Source of the DNA: Climacium dendroides
Lineage: Eukaryota > Streptophyta > Bryopsida > Hypnales > Climaciaceae
Length of the DNA: 64,000 nt
Assembly (NCBI GenBank): GCA_950106755.1
Contig: OX467082.1
Span: 372,001 to 436,000, forward strand
Direction of reading: 5' to 3'
Shown here: positions 1-11,553 of the stretch, piece by piece
Layout: each line of letters opens with the position of its first letter
Numbering within the stretch: the first letter of the stretch is position 1
Made by a program: the position numbers and the translations under genes
The notes under the pieces: generated by a model
Told to the model about the DNA's origin: nothing
What the model saw: only the letters and a program-made list of their open reading frames with translations
Database searches by the model: none

Positions 1-1828
1 ATACCGGTTGGCCCAATATTCTCCTTGCAATTAGAGCAATGAGCTTCCCACATGCGCCTTCAAAATCCCACCAAGCGTGTGCCGATAATTTTTGTTCACT
101 TGGATCCAACATGTTGTGGAAGGGAGGCTCCCTATGTCGAAACGCCATGAATTCCTTGACGACGTCCGCGTAGTCCGTAGGTTTACATATTCGCATGAGA
201 ACACGCTTGCATGCCTCGGTGGCCTCTGAATCGTCGGCTAGTTCTTTATCGTGCAAAAGATAGGGATTCAAAAGAGCTCCTGCGTATTGGAGATCGGTCT
301 CTACCATTTCCCATCTAGCGTTGAACACCTCCTTCAATGGTTTGGCAAATTCGGGGCTCAATAGAAAAGGCGGATTTTCTAACCCCCCCACATGCGACCG
401 TATCTTCCTCATAATATGCAAAACTTTCCCTGAACATGGCATCTTTGCATCTAAATCACGAAGGCCATACACAATAACGCCCATCAACTACACAAAATTC
501 GTGCAACGCCTCCAGAAATGCTCACTGTTTATTATCTTCTTTGTACACCGAGACTTTGTACGGTTCTTCTTTTTCTTGTCATTCAACGTCCTCACATATT
601 GTTCTCAACGCGGATCTGTCACACTCTGTTGAAGTGCTCCCTTCACTTTCAATAAGCGTTCAAGCACAATGAAATTTGAAGCAAATCTTGTTTCGCCTGG
701 CATCAATAAGCTGTGTTCTTTTTCGTATGAACGAAATATTGCAAGCGGCATGTGACGCTTTCTAAAAAACGTAAGAACGATACAAGCTTTGGCCACGACA
801 TCCGCCACCCATGTTTCCTTCCCCCAATCTTTTAGCAACAAATTCAAGGCGTGCACCACACAACCTTGAAAAGAAATGTGAGGATATTTGTCTTTTATGA
901 TTCTACATACTCGAGGGTTTACAGGAGCATTGTCCGTTGTTATTTACACCACATTATGCGGACCCACCTCCTGTATGAATTTGTCCAAAATAGAGGTCAA
1001 GTACTCTGCGTTTTTTACAAACCCACTTGTGTCCACCGATCCCAAAAATTGCTCCCCTACAGAAGATACAAGCATACAATTCACCAATGGCCGATTTGTA
1101 ACCGAACTCCATCCATCAATAGACAAGGTTACTCCAAACTTTCTGATACTATCCTCGGTCCTCTTTTGCAACTTTAGCTTGACATCTTCTATCGCTTTTT
1201 CTAATAATTTGGTTCGTAGAGCGTCGTACGATGGTGGGCTGTATAGCTTACCAAACTCAGCTGTTTTCTTCACTGCTTCTTTGAAGGCCTCACTTCAAGC
1301 TACCGCAAATGGTATGTTGGCTGAATAGAAGAAATTGGCCCACAGCGCATTCAAATTGCGTCTATCAGCTTGTTCAAACCCATCTACTAGCCGACTTTGT
1401 CTTCGGGGCCGATTGATGGAAGAGGGTGGAGTTGGACATTGTTCACTTGATGTTTCCACACTTTGATGTACCCTTGAAGACGCACGATGAATTTCAGACG
1501 GCGCTGCACACGAGTCCTCTTGTGTTGAACGTGAAAAATCCCTTCCATTTGAGGCATTGCTTGCAACCCTCCCTATGTTTTCACCATCTACATTGTCAAG
1601 GGCCGATCTTTGTGGAAATAACCCATTACAACCGGCAAAAAGGGTTCGAATTGACGAAGTCAATTTTGGACATATGCTTACCCCCTTGTCGTGAACACCG
1701 TCTTTGCCTTCATATCCAAGGTGGCTCAACATGCGACACTTCCGATTTGCAAACACTAAGTCACATGCCTTGCACTGCACTTTACCGCTTGATGGAACAA
1801 CATACCAACCGGAAAAATCCTTACTCAT
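1..1828 (-). pseudogene. hAT-family transposase (BED zinc finger + DUF659), C-terminus off the left edge
   Basis: A minus-strand reading frame runs from an ATG at 1828 to the window edge. The N-terminus (about 1828-1650) has a BED-type zinc finger (CKAC pair, then H and C ligands). A DUF659 core follows (about 1270-930), with the motifs LSIDGWSS and TTDNAP. The stretch near position 1 (motifs LLNPYL, AWWDFEGACG, ARRILGQP) is the region just before the hAT dimerisation domain. hAT transposases cut and paste DNA with an RNase H-fold catalytic domain. The frame is broken by TGA 1295-1297, TAA 944-946 (where the family has Gln in VVQ..TDNA), TGA 605-607 and TAG 488-490, and by a frameshift in the C7 run at 383-389. 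All four stops fit a single C-to-T change of CGA, CAA or CAG. The copy is dead. The family assignment is secure; the element ends were not found. Confidence 0.85.
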
Positions 1829-2135
1829 TGTGGAAAGCTCCGTTCAAGTTCAAGTCCAAGTTCAAGTTCCAATCTTGTCTTCAGTTCCAAATGTTTAGGT
1901 TCAAATCACCATGTCACATGTATCAAATATAGTCTGTAAACAAAGCCTTGGAAACCAAAGCCCCCCGATCCACTGAACTATGCATTACCAAGCAAGGGAC
2001 ACAAAGATTGCAGCTCCTAGCCCTTGAAAATCTTAGCGTTTAATTTCTCAGAAGTGCTTGTAAATGCCTTCTTCCTTGCTCTTATATTCCTAACTTGTTG
2101 AATGTTCTAAGCCTTAGAAGTAACCGTTGCCAACG
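1829..2135. other. Leader between GTCCG array and hAT ORF
   Basis: This is the 5' flank of the minus-strand hAT gene. It holds a short degenerate run of TTCAAG/TCCAAG hexamers at about 1845-1880 and no gene I can support. No clear TATA box was picked out. Confidence 0.4.
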
Positions 2136-2372
2136 GTCAGAAAACCCAGCGGACAGGGTGGGTGGACAGGGGGTCGGTCAGGTCGGTCAAGGCGGACAGC
2201 CGGTCAGATGGGGCGGATGGGCGGGCGGACGGGGCGGACGGGGAGGCGGGCGGGCGGGCGGACGGGGTGGACGGATGGGCATGCGGGCCGGACGGGCGGG
2301 CGGGCGGGTCGGACGGGGCAGATGGGTGGGCAGGTCAGACGGGTCGGACGGTCGGTCGTGCAAACAGGGCAT
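2136..2372 (-). repeat. GTCCG-rich array 1
   Basis: A GC-rich array of short degenerate GGACGG/GGCGGGC units on the plus strand, which reads CCGTCC on the minus strand. It lies about 310 bp upstream of the minus-strand hAT start codon. The Gly/Arg-rich and Pro-rich open frames across it (2095-2463 and neighbours) are by-products of stop-poor GC repeats. Three similar arrays lie at 8030-8330, 13096-13395 and 22155-22424. Confidence 0.8.
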
Positions 2373-2610
2373 TTTTAGCCTTTTAGGGTGGTCAATTTTA
2401 CTTAGTTACTTCTTTACTTCGAACTTTTGGGCTCTTGGTTCAGTTGGTTGCATTCCATCCTAGGGATAACTAGTTTACGAAAGTAGTAGAAAACAAGTGC
2501 TAAGTACTACAACAAAATTCTCAATCAAAGACACAATTCACTAAAAATTGGACATAACATGTACATTTCAATAAAACTTAGTCCAAGAAAATGAATTTTA
2601 TGATAAAAAC

Positions 2611-2675
<65 letters not shown>

Positions 2676-2861
2676 GAAAATAAATAATTACTTGCAACAT
2701 GTTTTTCTTCACTACATGTATATGCAATACAAAAAATTCATGATGGACATGGTGGGCCACGTACAATACTACTAGTCATAAAAAAAATGAAGCCCACACT
2801 ACATAATTATATCCTGAGTGCCATTAAAATACGACTACATAGGAAATTAAACATTTCACAA
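2373..2861. other. AT-rich spacer between two minus-strand pseudogenes
   Basis: No gene is seen. It contains a TA microsatellite and separates the 3' end of the RING gene from GTCCG array 1. Confidence 0.6.
2612..2671. repeat. (TA)n microsatellite
   Basis: About 30 uninterrupted TA dinucleotides. The Ile-Tyr open frame that crosses it on the minus strand is an artefact. Confidence 0.97.
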
Positions 2862-5800
2862 TTACTTCAACACACTATTATGTTCTTCGACATCACGAGA
2901 TGTTCCCTCCCTCGCCATGAGTCTTCTACTTGTTCGACGAGGCACCGGTTGCGGACTATTTCCATGGCTGCTCCCTCCGCGGCTAGCTTGTACCTGCATG
3001 TCAACCCTCTCAAATTATAGTTTGGTTTCCGGAGAGTGATCATCCTCCTCTTCAATCTTCCGTTTATTCTTCTTCTTCGGAGACAGCTCCACTTCGTAAG
3101 CCCTCACAGCACAATCTATGTCATTCATCAGTTGTTTTATCATTTCATCCTCGCTTTTCATCATTCAAGTTTGTTCGCCTCCCTCTCCTAGATACTTCCT
3201 CCACTTGGTTATAATGTCCTTCATGTTCATGTCAAATGCCCTTGCAACGTCTTCCATCTTATGCTCTGTAGATGATTTACCGTTTAGGTCCACCACAGAA
3301 CGAACTCTTGTTGCTTCTTTCAACTTCGACAAAATGAGGGCCCGCCCTATCAAATCCGTATTGTAGCCCGCAAATTGCTTTATGACTTTTGGATCACGCT
3401 CAACCTCCACCAAGAGGTCATTTGGACCCTCTCTCTTCCATTCCTTCTCGGGAATTCGAAAGAACTTTTGGTGCTGTGTGCTCCAATGTCCGCCCATGTT
3501 GCGACAGAACAACTCTTGAGCCTCGCTGTTCTTAATCTCGAAGGCACGCAACTCAACCTCCACGTCAGACTTCATCCAAAAGAATTTATCTTTGGTGGAA
3601 AATGGACCATCGCATAGCTCATATATTTGTGATCGAGCATCCCACTTCATTGGTTTCCCCCAATGCAAATAGTTTTGAAATTTGTATGGCTCTTGGTCAA
3701 GTGGAAGGTTCCATCGATTGTATTCGTGCCCCGTAGGCATACGGTACAAAATCCCTAGCATTTCATACAACCTTGGACTCAGAGGAATACGGCATTCGGG
3801 ACAACGGCGTTGAAATTCCGCCGATCTTTGAATGCAAAACATATGGAATGTATGGCGACACTGTCCCAATGCTATAGCTCCTTCGGGCCCAAAACAACCT
3901 TGGCAAAGAGAACAATGACCCTCCAAGATGGGAGTATTTGGAAAACTTCCTAGCACAAGCTCCTTCTCATGTTGCTGGAAGTGAGCTGACAACGTGCCAT
4001 AAGGGATCCATCCTTCCTCCGCTTCCAAAATCCAATCAATATTCTCCGTATCATAGGTCTTTCCGTGGTTTAGCCGCTCATACATCCTATCCATATTCCT
4101 CCAAATCGTAAGTTTTAAATCAGGGTCCTTTCTTTCCTCCTCCAACTTCTCCACAAAACGCTCATAAGAACTCTTGACATTCTCGTATATTGTGTCTGAT
4201 TGCAATGCATACCTCAAGAGCCCGTTCATGAGTCCGGATGATATTGAGGAATGATCTTATAGTTGCCGCGCCCATACCATCCACCGTAAATCCGCATTTT
4301 CCTTTGGAAGGATTTCACTTAGTACCCCTACTTCCATCATTCGTTTCATTGTTGATTCGGCCTCATTCTTTCCTCGAATTGCCAAGTCCAATTGATGCCT
4401 TAACTCTTCAACTTCCGGATTTTGTGACTGCATGGAAGCATCTTCAAATGAGGGGAAAACTATGGATTTTGGACTCGGAATGCGCTGTCGGAGTTCTACG
4501 GTCCCATCCTCAACTTTGCCCTTGTCAAGAGGAAGAGATAGTTGATCGCTCTCTTGTGTTGGTTCACTTGCCTCTAATAGCCCTATTCCGCCAGGCGATT
4601 GTTGACCTGCCTTCTCGTTTTGTAATGTCCACAATGTTTTGCGATGCTCTTCTAACATCTCTTTGCATGTCTTCAACTCCAACACCAACTTCTCATTCAT
4701 AGCCTTGAGATTCTCATTCATGGCCTTCAAATTGTCATTCGTTCGCTTCAAAGTCTTGTTATTTTTCTTGACACTCTCATAGTCATTACCCAAGGGCTTC
4801 AAGTTTGGGGTCGGCTTCCAATACAACGTGTTGTATTTGCTCTCGAATATCTCATACCTTTGCCTTGAGGTCATCATGATCTTCTTTGGAGTAACGCACC
4901 TCCTTCAACTCCAAATTCTGTTGTTCCAAAAAAGTTTTATGCTTAAGGTCTTCCAACTTCTCGTCTTGTAGTTTGTCCGCAAACTCGACAAACTTTCTGA
5001 AAGCCAAAGCACCATGAAGAACGGATGGTGTCATTTTCGTAAATGTATCAGTTATTTGCGCAAAAGCAGGCGTCAATACAGCCACAACTCTAGCTATACA
5101 TGATAGAGAATACGCCGTTCTAAATATCTCGCCAAATCCTACTGTTGAATTGCCTAAAGTGGAGCTGCGTTCTTCATTTGTAGTGCCACCTTCATTAGGA
5201 TTTCCTCCTACATGCTCAGGGCCACCTTTGTTTATAGTGCTCCCTTCATTTCCGCCATTTGTTGCTTCTCTCTGAATTTCAAATTGATTCCATCGGAGAG
5301 AACATTGCAACAAATTCTCCATCTCTTTTAGTGGAGGCATCTTTTGTAGAGTCTTGAGATCTTCTGGGCCCAACAAAGCTAGCAACGAATGATCTTGGAT
5401 AATCAGGGTCTCTTTGTCGTTGTTCACTACAGCCTCGTCTTGAGAGTCCATCCTTACATCTGTTGGTTGAGTTGGATGCTCTTCATTTTGGTTTGGTGAA
5501 GTCCGAATTGCATTTTCAGGTCTGGACAGTAGGCTTGGTTTTTTCCTTGATTTAGGAGACGGAGGGACATAGAACATGATGTCTTGTACTATGTCTGCTA
5601 AAAACCGGTCAATACAAGCGTGAGCCTCCTTCATGTCTTGAATGTCTTCTCTATCTTCAATGTCTTTTATAGGATCCTCTTCTTGGTGCTTCTGTGACAT
5701 CGATGTAGATCCATGTTCTATTGGCCGAGGGAGCTTCATTGCAACATTGCTTTCTGGCAACCCTTCTAACACATTTTGTGTAGAGTTCAAATCCGTCGGT

Positions 5801-6480
5801 GGAGTCAAAAACACCTCTCCCTCCACATCGTCCACAAGACAAGTGCTTCCTTTTGTGGGGTCCCCCATACAAGCCGGTTCTACCACCATTTTCTTTTCAT
5901 TTAGCACTTCCATACGACGCACTTGGATTTCAAGAGGGATCTGAATTGATTCCACAATGTCCTCTAATGCTTTCTTTTTTTCACTTGCTTCAGGAAGTTG
6001 CACCTTCGGAACAAACATATCAGGGATATGTTTCTGATGTCTGCCAATCGCAAGTGGCAATGTCGCTACCGTAGGATACGTACTCCAATCCACCTGACGG
6101 CCCAGTATGAGTTCAGCGTAAACCATGCCTGCCAAGCTGTAGTTAATTTTGCCCTTGCTTATAGCCTTCTCCGGAAATAAGGCCTTCCACACCTCCATCG
6201 AATGGTGCACAAAATGATCATTGAGGCAATTCAATGGTTTAAAACAATATTCACGGGTGTGAAGAGGGTGACACTCTCGAGGCCACAACTTCCCAATGTG
6301 ATACATTTTCACGTATTTGCGGCACAATTTAGAGGTTCAATACTCCACATCCTCTTTTTCCCAACCCATCTCAACCTTGATGTTGACATCATCCAAAATG
6401 TCAAACCGTAGCTCATGACCAACGCCCTTCGGTTTTGACTTCTTCTTGCCTTTAGTTGCAACACTACTTGCCCCCACCAT
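2862..6480 (-). pseudogene. RING-H2 finger protein with central coiled coil, decayed
   Basis: One long gene can be read on the minus strand from ATG 6480 to TAA 2862-2864, about 1,200 codons. The N-terminal ~490 codons (6327-4854) are unlike anything I recognise. A Lys/Asn/Glu heptad stretch near 4800-4650 should form a coiled coil. A RING-H2 finger lies at about 3935-3780 with ligand order C-x2-C, C-x-H-x2-H-x2-C and CPEC, so an E3 ubiquitin ligase role is likely by family. The tail has a Lys-rich patch (PKKKNKRK) near 3060. The frame is broken by TGA 6337-6339, TAA 4257-4259, TGA 3165-3167 and TAA 3015-3017, plus one frameshift between 4854 and about 4750. Each stop fits CGA-to-TGA or CAA-to-TAA. 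The length and order of the pieces argue for one gene; its origin (host or element cargo) is unknown. Confidence 0.65.
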
Positions 6481-6694
6481 GACTGCTTGAGTGTCGAGTA
6501 CTCACTTGCAATTTTAGAATGAAAATTTCCAATATATAATCCCCGTTCTTTCAAAATATATAATGTGCTTCACTGTCTCCAAACGTATGTAAGTAACCAA
6601 GGACCAAAATCCAATGTAGTATGATCAAAATATGACCCCCACTCTTCACCACATAGGAGCAACTAGCGCGTGAAGCAATAGTAGCACATCCGAC
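6481..6694. other. Spacer between divergent ORFs
   Basis: A short AT-rich gap between the RING gene (minus) and the ORF at 6695 (plus). No promoter motif I would defend. Confidence 0.4.
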
Positions 6695-7162
6695 ATGGCA
6701 GTGGATTGGCGTACGGTGCCTGCAAAGGACAAGAAGACCAAATTGAGCTGTGACAAAGCGGTGATAGACACCAATTGGGTTGGCCCAAGCGATTGCATGC
6801 CGGAGTGGTCTAATCAGGGTCAATTTGGATTTCCTCCGGAACCATTGCCAGATGTAGAGGACAATGATGATGATGACGAAGAAGACTTACCACCTCCACC
6901 TCCACCTCCACTTCCACAAAGGCACGTACGTCGAGAAGAGCGCGAAGACTTGGACTTCCAAAATCAATTGCGAGAGGCAACAAGAAATAGTATTTTGGAT
7001 CAAGGTCGCCCGCGTCAACAACGGTCACCACCTCCACCATTTGGGGGTCCATACTTCTCCGATTACGGACAAGGAGGAGGGTCTGGCGGATATGGGCAAT
7101 CTGGTGGCTTTGGTCCCACACCCCAAGGTCGAAATGACGATAGTAGTTCGGATTCAGAATAG
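6695..7162 (+). CDS. Unrecognised acidic, Pro/Gly-rich protein
   Basis: An uninterrupted ORF of 155 codons ending at TAG 7160-7162. From the N-terminus it has a Lys-rich stretch (AKDKKTK), a Trp-containing segment (DTNW, MPEW), an acidic run of Asp/Glu, a run of eight prolines, and a Gly-rich C-terminus that ends in acidic serines. The skewed composition and lack of introns suggest a low-complexity tail. It could be the detached C-terminal tail of a transposase such as hAT, but I found no dimerisation motif upstream in any frame. It may be truncated at its 5' end. I do not assign a function. Confidence 0.4.
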   Translation: MAVDWRTVPAKDKKTKLSCDKAVIDTNWVGPSDCMPEWSNQGQFGFPPEPLPDVEDNDDDDEEDLPPPPPPPLPQRHVRREEREDLDFQNQLREATRNSILDQGRPRQQRSPPPPFGGPYFSDYGQGGGSGGYGQSGGFGPTPQGRNDDSSSDSE

Positions 7163-8029
7163 AGTATAATGTAGTTTAACTATTTAAGGATAAAGTAGAA
7201 GATGTCTTTTGACTTATTTGGAGGTTATGGATTTACTATTATTGTTTAAATGTATTTTGGTGACCACTTTTGTGACCATTAGTGGTCAATGATGTCACTA
7301 TTTAAAACTTTGAACATGCACATCTATTGAACATGTTTAGTTGTAGTATCAAAAATCTCTTCTTGGAAATGCTTGACAGTGCTTTTTCTTTTTGAGATTT
7401 AGTGCAAGGGTACCGAATGCAATGTTGACTTTCTGTATTCTTTACCTGTTCTTGGAAGTTGGAAATGAGATTGAAATGCAATTAGTTCTGGAGAATAAAT
7501 TAGAATCCAAATTCATTTGGAAGAATTGTATAATAGTATTGTGGATTTTGATTAGCCCTAATGTAATTGGGCTTATACACATTAAGCCTTCCAATTTTTT
7601 GTGTCACGAAGTTCAATGGTTTGACTTGCAAGAAATATTTGAACTCTTTTTTGCAATTTGAACACCCTCATAGGTAAACATTATAATTTTTAACTCCATA
7701 AGGGATATTGTTGTGCTTTCTTTTTTTCCATAATGTCTAGTATGTCTAGTTTGAATTTGTATGGTTAAAAACTTGAAATTCCAAGAAAATGATAAATGTA
7801 ATGAAAATATTGACATTTCTTCAGAAGTAAAAATTTCAAGAAATTGAAGGAAGTTGAGAAGAAGCCTTGGGTCTATTTTTTTAATTATTAGGCATTGAAA
7901 TGCCCAAATGCCCAATTCCTCCTAGACAAGAAGACCTACAAGAAGCTTATTGAATGAAAAAGGGGAAAAATCACCCTAAAAATGAGACGGTAGAAATGAA
8001 GCGGACGATCTAAAAATCGCCCCCTCTAG
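7163..8029. other. AT-rich intergenic DNA
   Basis: No gene is seen. It contains the first copy of a diverged repeat (7395-7905) and leads into GTCCG array 2. Confidence 0.5.
7395..7905 (+). repeat. Diverged AT-rich direct repeat, copy 1
   Basis: Shares ordered blocks with 12280-12815: GGGTACC near the left end, a TTTTTTGCAATTT block, GATATTGTTGTGCTTTC, GTCTAGTTTGAATTTGTATG, and AGGCCCAAATGCC or its variant near the right end. Spacing is similar in both copies. Each copy lies a few hundred bases upstream of a GTCCG array, in the same orientation. Confidence 0.65.
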
Positions 8030-8330
8030 ACCGTCCGATCACGCAGACTGTCCGTCCGCTTGAACGGACGGGCCAGAGGGGGCGCACAGCCACCCTGTCC
8101 GCCCGATCGGACGGCTTCTGTTCGACCATGCGAAGCGGACGAGGCGTCCGCCAACCCTAGACCGTCCGATCGGACAGCTAGGAAGAGGCGGACGGCCAGT
8201 CCGTCCGCCCGATCGGACGGACCCGACGGGGCGGCCGATTGGCCATCCGCTCGATCGGATGGCCTCCGTCCGCTGTAGGACTGGAATGAGGCCGTCCGCC
8301 TCATATAAGACAAGCAGACGGACCGTTCGC
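8030..8330 (+). repeat. GTCCG-rich array 2
   Basis: GC-rich array built from GTCCG and the partly palindromic core CGATCGGACGG, which recurs at least three times. It lies 165-465 bp upstream of the kinase-like ORF starting at 8495, with the CCGTCC strand in the sense direction. It interrupts otherwise AT-rich DNA sharply on both sides. Confidence 0.8.
8302..8309 (+). promoter_or_regulatory. Possible TATA box of the kinase-like gene
   Basis: CATATAAG lies at the downstream edge of the GTCCG array, about 190 bp before the ATG at 8495. Spacing fits a short 5' leader. No experimental support. Confidence 0.35.
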
Positions 8331-8922
8331 TCTCACTTTTGCCTTCCCCCTTGCATGCAAGAGAGAGCGGAGAGCTTGGTGGTTTGACCTCCAATGGCTC
8401 CTTTCTTTGGGTGGGTAAGAGTCTAATATTTGGGGTAACTCTTGCCAAATTTTTTATAAAACTTTGACGTTCATCATTCTACCGGGTTATCAACATGCCG
8501 AGGGCGAAGAAGGCTTCCAAGGAGCCAAAGGGAAAAGAAGAAGCCCCCTCTATTCACTGGACAAGGGAGAATCCCTCGGAGAGTTGCAAAGCATTCTTAA
8601 TCGAATTGATTGTGAAGTTTTATGAGACAGAGACTACAGTGTCTTTTGACACTAAATATGTGCGATATGAAGAGAACTGCATCGAGAAATTCTTCGTGGA
8701 TATGAGGCAGAGGATGTTGGACGCCTTGCACGTACCGTAGTGGATTGATGAAACAGAGAAGAAGAATTTCCCCAAATTTCTTGACAGCAAGGTGCATGAT
8801 GCATTATAGAATGCTTCGGTCATTTTAGATAAATATTTGAGGAAGAAACGCGAAAATGATGAAGCCTTCGAGCATGTCATTATGAAAGCGGATTTATTCA
8901 CCAAAAGGTGCCAACCATTTAA

Positions 8923-10490
8923 CACTAGAAGAAAAAAGGGGGTTCTGCGACTACGCTACGCAACTGGTTTTTCAGTTGCATCGGACATTTGCAACTGGAT
9001 TGCAACTAGTGATAATTTGGAATTTTGTAGTCGCAATGGACACTCTAGAATCTAGGAAACGTTTGTAGCAATACACCTTGTCTGTGACTCATTTGCAACT
9101 TGTTTGCAACTTGTAAATTTATAGATTATTAAAACACTAGTCTTGATGATTTGTAGATTTCAAAATTTCAAATCTACCTTTTTCTAGATTTTAGGATTTT
9201 AAATCTACTTTTTTTTCTAGATTTCTAAATTTCAGATCTACTTTTTTCAAGATTTTAGAATTTCAAATCTACTTTTTTCTAGATTTCAGAACTTTTGAAC
9301 TACCTTCTTCCTAGATTTCAAAAATTCAAAAATTGGTATTTAATAGATTTCATTAGGTTAGGAAACTTTACAATTTTATAGATTTTAAAATTTCTTAATT
9401 TTCAATTTTAAAAAAATTTCTATTGGTTGTAGAATTTTGTATTCTATAGAATTCTAAATATTGTAGAAATCTACAAACTGTAGAAATCTTAGAATTCTAC
9501 CAACACAATTCATTACATAAGACAACAATAGCTTACAAGTCTTATATGTCCAACTTTAAGGTACTCTGGACAATAGATATGGGACAACTGAGATACTAAA
9601 AAATGATTAAGAAACAACTAAGATATTGAAAAACAACTAAGAAACAACTAATGTATGACTTAACAATGACTAGGAAGCAACTAAGACAACTAATGTATGA
9701 CTTAACAATGACTAGGAAGCAACTAAGACAACTAATGTATGACTTAAAAGTGACTAGGAAACAACTAAGATAACTAATGCATGACTAGTTTTACTACTAC
9801 AAAACTCAATTTTTGATTGATTTCAACAGATAAGTGAAACAAATCTATACAATCAAATCAACAAAATAGCTAAATTTTCTAAGAGTGTAAAATGACTAAA
9901 AACCAAATGGCCAATTTCATTAAAATGGAGACATTCCATTATTTGGCACTTTTAACAGTTTAGACTGTGCAATCTGAAATCTATATCCATCCTAGATTTC
10001 TAAAATCTATAAAAGTCCTAGATATCTAAAATCTAGATTTTTACTAATTTTTAAAAATCCCACAAACTAAAATCTATATCAGTCTTAGATTTTTGAAATC
10101 TATAAATGTTCTAGATGTACATAATCTATATTAGTCTTAGATGTCATTTTGCAATTGAACCCCCATAGTTTGAAAAATTGCACAGAGAAATATAGAATGC
10201 TACCATTTTAATGAAATTTGCCATACAACTAAAGTACAACTAGAAAGCAACTAGGAAACGACTAGAAAATGACTAAGAAATAACTTTGGTCATTTTATAG
10301 TTGCAATTTTTCTTTAGTTGTTTCCTAGTCATTTTTACAACTATAGATTGACTACTTTGCGACAAAAACAATAATATAAAACAATTAAATTAAATTTGAT
10401 GCAAATAGAGAGGATTTCAGTTGCAGGATAGTTGCATAGGACACTAGTCGCAGAACGGCCAGTTGTGGCGGACACGTTTTTCTTCTAGTG
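8923..10490. mobile_element. Non-autonomous CACTA (EnSpm) element
   Basis: A 1,568-bp element whose ends are inverted copies of CACTAGAAGAAAAA, followed on both sides by the subterminal block GTTCTGCGACTA. It is flanked by the 3-bp duplication TAA (8920-8922 and 10491-10493), typical of CACTA elements. Many TTGCAACT/AGTTGC words near both ends look like the subterminal transposase-binding repeats of this superfamily. No transposase is encoded. It lies inside the frame of the kinase-like gene. Confidence 0.9.
9640..9785. repeat. 42-bp tandem repeat inside the CACTA element
   Basis: Three to four units at a spacing of 42 bp (ATGTATGAC recurs at 9651, 9693 and 9735). Units end in GACTAGGAAGCAACTAAG or a close variant. 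Confidence 0.85.
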
Positions 10491-11553
10491 TAAGAGGAGG
10501 TAGAATAGAGCAGGGTCAATTGGTTGGTGGATGAGCAAGCCTGGAATGGACCAAGCACAAAATACACGTCGCCTTCTAATAGCCCTTCCGGAAACGGCCA
10601 CGGTCATTCCCGTAAATAACAAAATCATGCGGGGTGGCTATGCTACAATTCGGAGAGTGCGAATAGAAGGATGTGCGGAGATTCATTCATCATGGGAGTT
10701 TGCAGCAAAGATGTCTCTCCAAGGAGGTGAACGATCTGCTTTTGCAAAGATGGAACACAATACTGAGACTATGGCAGTAAGGATTCTGCATGCTGGAGTG
10801 ATACGTTTTTTTGCAATGCACTCCAAAAAGAATGAAGGATACTCATTCTGGTGGAACGGCGGTACATTGTGTGAAATGATGCATCGAGATGTCAACTATC
10901 CAGACAACATAGCCCTTCGAGTGCTGTATGAGCCGCGTATAACAGAAGAAGAAATCATTGTTGCTAAAAATCTGAAGCGATTTAGAACCAAATGCGTGGA
11001 GCTTGCATGGGCATTACTGCACATCATGAATGCGGTGCACATCGCTGGACATCTCTACAACGACATTTTTCCGGACAACATCATGTTTCATTTTCCTCAA
11101 GATGAGTCCCGGGTTTACATTGGAGTTTGTGATTGGGGGATGACTAAAGTGTTGAGCGAGCCTATGAAGTCGTTGTATACATTCACATCAACAGCTGAAA
11201 AGGACGAAGCTATAAAGAGGAGGTGGTGGGTGGATCCCAGTATTACTTATGTACACGGAAGAGATGCGGATGTGCAAAACATCCCTTCTCCTTCCATGCA
11301 ATCCGAGCAATATGCTGTTGCTAAATTAGCTGAACGGATCAATAGGCAGTGCATGTCGAAGGCGTATTACAAGTTGCAGCGTGAATCGAGTAGCTCACAT
11401 GTCAAGTACCTCCATCCACAATTTGCACAGGTGTTTGATACTTACCTGAAGCGCGTTCAGAACAAAGAGAGTACTTTGGCACAAGTCATCTTCCGTTTTA
11501 GTAATTCATTCAACTGGCCTATTCCGGATGAACACTTCCGTGGTTCATATTGA

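Larger units (their letters stand above)
8495..11553 (+). pseudogene. Atypical protein-kinase-like gene, split by a CACTA element
   Basis: The reading frame starts at ATG 8495 and ends at TGA 11551-11553. Removing the CACTA insertion (8923-10490) and one copy of its 3-bp duplication leaves a single 1,488-nt frame (496 codons). The first ~145 codons are basic and helical and match nothing I know. The C-terminal part has kinase marks: a Gly-rich-loop-like RGGYATIRR, a Lys in EFAAKMS, a catalytic-loop-like HLYNDIFPDN and a DWG in place of DFG. Asp and Asn of the loop are present, so the ancestor may have been active. Three TAG stops remain in frame (8738-8740, 8807-8809, 10501-10503), each explainable as CAG-to-TAG. 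The insertion and the stops make it a pseudogene. Confidence 0.7.

Noticed and set aside
321..632. Plus-strand ORFs over the hAT gene (321-632, 851-1328, 1426-1932)
   Set aside because: They are shadows of the minus-strand transposase, whose domains can be read continuously.
2095..2463. Gly/Arg-rich protein over GTCCG array 1 and Pro-rich frames over arrays 2-4
   Set aside because: Open in several frames on both strands at once because the repeats are GC-rich; no conservation of frame among arrays.
6695..7162. Firm call as the C-terminal tail of an hAT transposase
   Set aside because: The tail-like composition fits, but no dimerisation motif was found upstream in any frame.
9640..9785. CRISPR-like array of 42-bp units
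   Set aside because: The units are contiguous tandem repeats without unique spacers, inside a CACTA element of a eukaryote.
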